From: Candidatus Acidiferrum typicum | Lineage (GTDB): Bacteria > Acidobacteriota > Terriglobia > Acidiferrales > UBA7541 | Length of the DNA stretch: 64,000 bases | Direction: 5' to 3' | NCBI GenBank assembly: GCA_025463055.1 | Contig: JAOAPV010000088.1 | Location: 30,512-94,511 of the forward strand | In this document: positions 61,543 through 64,000 of the stretch, piece by piece | How positions within the stretch are numbered: position 1 is the stretch's first letter | How the letters are laid out: every line of letters starts with the position of its first letter | Made by a program: the position numbers and the translations under genes | Notes under the pieces: model-generated | What the model was told of the DNA's origin: nothing | What the model saw: the letters and a program-made list of their open reading frames with translations, nothing else | Databases searched by the model: none

Positions 61543-63123
61543 CTAATCGATTTTGGTTCGCTGGGACTGGCGCTCGCGGAGTTTGAAGCGCTGGAGTTTT
61601 CCGGTGGCGGTTTTGGGAAGTTCGCGCAGGAATTCGATCCAGCGGGGGCGTTTGTAGCCGCCGATGCGCTCGGCGACAAATTCTTGCAGGGCGCGGGCTA
61701 GCTCGTCCTTTGGTGTGAATTCCTTTTTCAACACGACGTAGGCTGCGGGCTTGGCGAGGCTGGCTTCATCATCGCGCGCGATGACGGCGGCTTCCAGCAC
61801 GGCGGGATGCGCCATCAGAGCGCTTTCGACTTCGGCGGGGCTGAGCCACAGGCCGTGTACCTTGAAGAGATCGTCGGAACGGCCGGCTTGCCATAAAAAT
61901 CCATCTTCATCTTGACGGTATTTGTCTCCGGTGCGGAACCATTCTTCTACGAAGGCGTGTTTCGTTTTTTCAGGTTGATTCCAGTAGCCGTCGCAGAGTG
62001 AATCGCATTTGACCCAGAGGTCACCGATTTCATTGGTGGCGGCTGGCCTTCCGGACTCGTCCGTGATTCTCGCTTCGAAGCCGGGAAGGATTTTCCCGCT
62101 GGAGCCGGGCTTTATTTCACCGGGCCTGTTAGAGGTGACCATGTGGAGGCTTTCGGTGGAACCAAGGGCATCGAGGATTTCGATGTGGAAGCGTTCACGA
62201 AACCGCTCGAAGAGGGCCGCGGGGAGGGCTTCGCCCGCGGAAACGGCGTGGCGAATGGTGGAGAGATCGAAATCGGGGCCGTCGGCGCGATGATGATCGA
62301 GCAATGCCGCATAGTTTGTAGGCACGGAGAAGAAAAGCGTGGGGCGGTAGCGCTCGATATCGGCGTAGATGCTGGCGGGAGTTGGGCGCGCGGGCGAGAG
62401 AATTGTGGTGGCGCCGCACGAGAGAGGGAAGTAGCCGGCGTTGCCGAGACCATAGGCGAAAAACAGGCGAGCGACGCTGAAGCAACGATCGCGCGCGTTG
62501 ATCTTGAGGATAGCGTGGGCATAGTGGTGCGTGCTGATGACCATATCGTGATGGAGGTGCACGCAGCCCTTGGGGACGCCGGTGGAACCGGAAGAGTAGA
62601 GCCAGAACGCGGGGTCATTTTTGGTGGTGGGCTCGGCGGTGAGTTCGGGAGACGCGGGTTGCATTAAATCGCTGAGGCGGGGATGGTCGGTCGCATTGCT
62701 ATTGTCCTCGACGAGGATTACTTCGCGAAGATGGGCGAGATTTTGGCGCGGAATAGCTTGAAGTTGCGGCAGAAGACTTGCACTGGCGATTGCGATTTGA
62801 GCATGCGAGTCGTTTAGCATGTATTCGTAATCGCGAGATTTGGCTTGCGTGTTGACGGGGATAGCCACTGCGCCAATTTTGATGGCGCCGAAAAAACAGT
62901 AGAGGAACTCGGGCGAATCGAGGAGTAAGAGGAGGACGCGCTCTCCCGGATGTACGCCGAGACTTCGTAGGGCGTTTCCGGCGCGATTGGTGCGTTCGAA
63001 GAGTTGTTGGTAGGTGACGCGCTCGGCGGCGCATTCGATGGCAACATTTTCACCGCGGCCTTCGCGGATGTTGCGATCCACGAAATAGGTGGCGACGTTG
63101 AAGAGTTGTGGTAAGTCGATCAC
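61543..63123 (-). CDS. Benzoate-CoA ligase-family AMP-dependent synthetase
   Basis: 526 residues. Adenylate-forming enzyme with FNVATYFVDRNIREGRGENVAI at the start (benzoate-CoA ligase style), A3 motif WLYSSGSTGVPKGCVHLHHDM, A5 DALGSTESLHM, A8-region TGDKYRQDEDGFLWQAGRSDDLFKVHGLWLSPAEVE, and the A10 Lys in PKTATGKLQRFKLR. It activates a carboxylate to acyl-AMP and then acyl-CoA in the cytosol; an aromatic acid such as benzoate is the family's usual substrate. No ring-reductase or box-pathway genes are in the window, so the pathway is unknown. Divergent from the GH51 gene. Confidence 0.9.
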   Translation of the reverse strand: MIDLPQLFNVATYFVDRNIREGRGENVAIECAAERVTYQQLFERTNRAGNALRSLGVHPGERVLLLLLDSPEFLYCFFGAIKIGAVAIPVNTQAKSRDYEYMLNDSHAQIAIASASLLPQLQAIPRQNLAHLREVILVEDNSNATDHPRLSDLMQPASPELTAEPTTKNDPAFWLYSSGSTGVPKGCVHLHHDMVISTHHYAHAILKINARDRCFSVARLFFAYGLGNAGYFPLSCGATTILSPARPTPASIYADIERYRPTLFFSVPTNYAALLDHHRADGPDFDLSTIRHAVSAGEALPAALFERFRERFHIEILDALGSTESLHMVTSNRPGEIKPGSSGKILPGFEARITDESGRPAATNEIGDLWVKCDSLCDGYWNQPEKTKHAFVEEWFRTGDKYRQDEDGFLWQAGRSDDLFKVHGLWLSPAEVESALMAHPAVLEAAVIARDDEASLAKPAAYVVLKKEFTPKDELARALQEFVAERIGGYKRPRWIEFLRELPKTATGKLQRFKLRERQSQRTKID

Positions 63124-63300
63124 GTAGCGGCCGTATTCGCTGGGCGATGCCAGCGAAAAATTGCTTCACAACGTTCTTGCAAGAAGCGACGGGTTGATAG
63201 TATACGCAGTACGCGAATTGCTGCCTGCAATTTAAAATTTTGCTTTCAGCTTAGGGCTAGCGCAGCAAGTTACGGAAATAATCCGTGATGGAGGCAGTTG

Positions 63301-64000
63301 ATGTACCAACGCTCGAGGCGTCGGTTTCTGCGTGAGATAGCCGCGGCGGGTGTGGCAGTTTCGGCGAATCAAGTTTTCGGCGGCCTTGCGAGAGCACAAA
63401 CGACTGCGCAGGTGAGCGAGCCCGTTCGGCTCTACGTTGATACGCGGCGGATACGCGCGACGCTGGATCGGAACGTTTTTGGCTCGTTTTTGGAGCATTT
63501 GGGGCGAGCGATCTATGAAGGGATTTACGATCCCGGCTCGCCTCTCTCCGATTCGAATGGATATCGGAAAGATGTGTTGGAGGAAATTCGCAAGCTGAAT
63601 GTTCCGATCGTTCGGTATCCTGGCGGGAATTTTGTTTCCGGCTACAACTGGCTCGACGGGGTCGGCCCAGCGAAAGACCGGCCGCGCGTTCTCGACAGGG
63701 CTTGGAATGCGCTGAACAGCAATCAGTTTGGCACCAATGAATTTGTGGCGTGGTGCAAAGTGGCGGGAACAGAGCCGCTGCTCGCGGTGAATCTGGGCAC
63801 GGGCACACCGGAGGAAGCGGCGGCCCTGGTTGAATATTGCAATGTGGAGAAGGGAACGCGCTGGAGCGATCTGAGGAGGAAGCACGGATTCGCAGATCCG
63901 CATCGCGTGCGGCATTGGTGCCTGGGCAATGAGATGGACGGTCCATGGCAGATCGGGCCTATGCCGGCGGTGGAGTAGGGATTGAAGGCTGCTGACGCAG
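63301..64000 (+). pseudogene. Alpha-L-arabinofuranosidase (GH51), in-frame amber stop at 63976, continues past the edge
   Basis: Start ATG 63301 with GGAGG 6 bases upstream; Tat signal SRRRFLREIAAAGVAVSANQ. GH51 motifs: DRNVFGSFLEHLGRAIYEGIYDP, LNVPIVRYPGGNFVSGYNWLDGVGP, ALNSNQFGTNEFVAWCKVAG, VRHWCLGNEMDGPWQIG with the catalytic acid/base Glu. At 63976-63978 a TAG interrupts the frame after PMPAVE, but codons immediately after it read GLKAADA in the same frame, as expected for the continuing helix, where a Tyr (TAT/TAC) would be normal. Only the first ~233 codons are in view; the nucleophile Glu lies beyond. Either a one-base nonsense mutation, a sequence error or recoding. GH51 enzymes release arabinose from plant polysaccharides. 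Confidence 0.75.

Overview
The window looks like chromosomal DNA from an Acidobacteriota bacterium, probably the Terriglobia (soil subdivision 1/3) side of the phylum. This is an inference. It rests on a PadR regulator overlapping a MacB-like permease of the acidobacterial duplicated orphan permease type (54135-57082), a large Oar-like TonB-dependent receptor with an N-terminal carboxypeptidase-regulatory-like domain (11261-14758), many sugar-catabolic and secreted enzymes, moderately high GC, and many short dispersed intergenic repeats. I saw no rRNA, tRNA, CRISPR array, integrase or transposase.

Layout. 0-4.2 kb: a DoxX-like fragment and azoreductase, divergent from a TetR regulator; a repeat-filled gap; a bacterial eRF1-like protein; a PilZ protein. 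4.2-6.1 kb: two minus-strand genes, each apparently broken by a one-base deficit in a G/C run. 6.2-10.8 kb: gamma-glutamyltransferase, a TIM-barrel isomerase, a membrane protein with an HECGH motif, and a Rieske oxygenase. 11.3-18.9 kb: the TonB-dependent receptor with a strong terminator, then a minus-strand set of [2Fe-2S] subunit, molybdopterin subunit and MFS transporter.

19.2-33.5 kb is the metabolic core. It is a long plus-strand gene series with short gaps or overlaps. The first part (SSS symporter, small membrane partner, FAH hydrolase, UxaA-type dehydratase, SDR, lactonase, SDR, mutarotase, GH29 alpha-L-fucosidase) fits a complete non-phosphorylating L-fucose pathway ending in pyruvate and lactate. 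The second part (ManD-type mannonate dehydratase, KduI/IolB-like isomerase, hexuronate-type MFS, PfkB ketodeoxygluconate-type kinase, KDPG aldolase) fits uronate or aldonate breakdown through KDG and KDPG, but uronate isomerase and fructuronate reductase are not in the window.

33.5-46.3 kb: a small membrane protein, a periplasmic Mo-oxidoreductase with its cytochrome b, an LVIVD-repeat protein overlapping a DUF305 protein, a secreted propeller-like protein, an SDR, a GH97 glucosidase with a cupin, an Old Yellow Enzyme and a DapA-like aldolase. 46.3-49.8 kb: a repeat-rich gap and a lone, lower-GC PHP-SMC ATPase that may be a defence gene. 50-64 kb: a TonB C-terminal protein, a polysaccharide deacetylase whose C-terminus is made of intergenic repeat, a secreted zincin-like protein, PadR and permease, Gfo/Idh oxidoreductase, Zn alcohol dehydrogenase and SDR, an MBL-fold hydrolase, a benzoate-CoA-ligase-like enzyme, and at the edge a GH51 arabinofuranosidase interrupted by an in-frame amber codon.

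The most notable observations are the fucose locus, the solitary PHP-SMC ATPase, and several cases where dispersed intergenic repeats have become part of coding sequence (the start codon at 8095, codons within 8977-9005, the last 11 codons of the gene ending at 51473).
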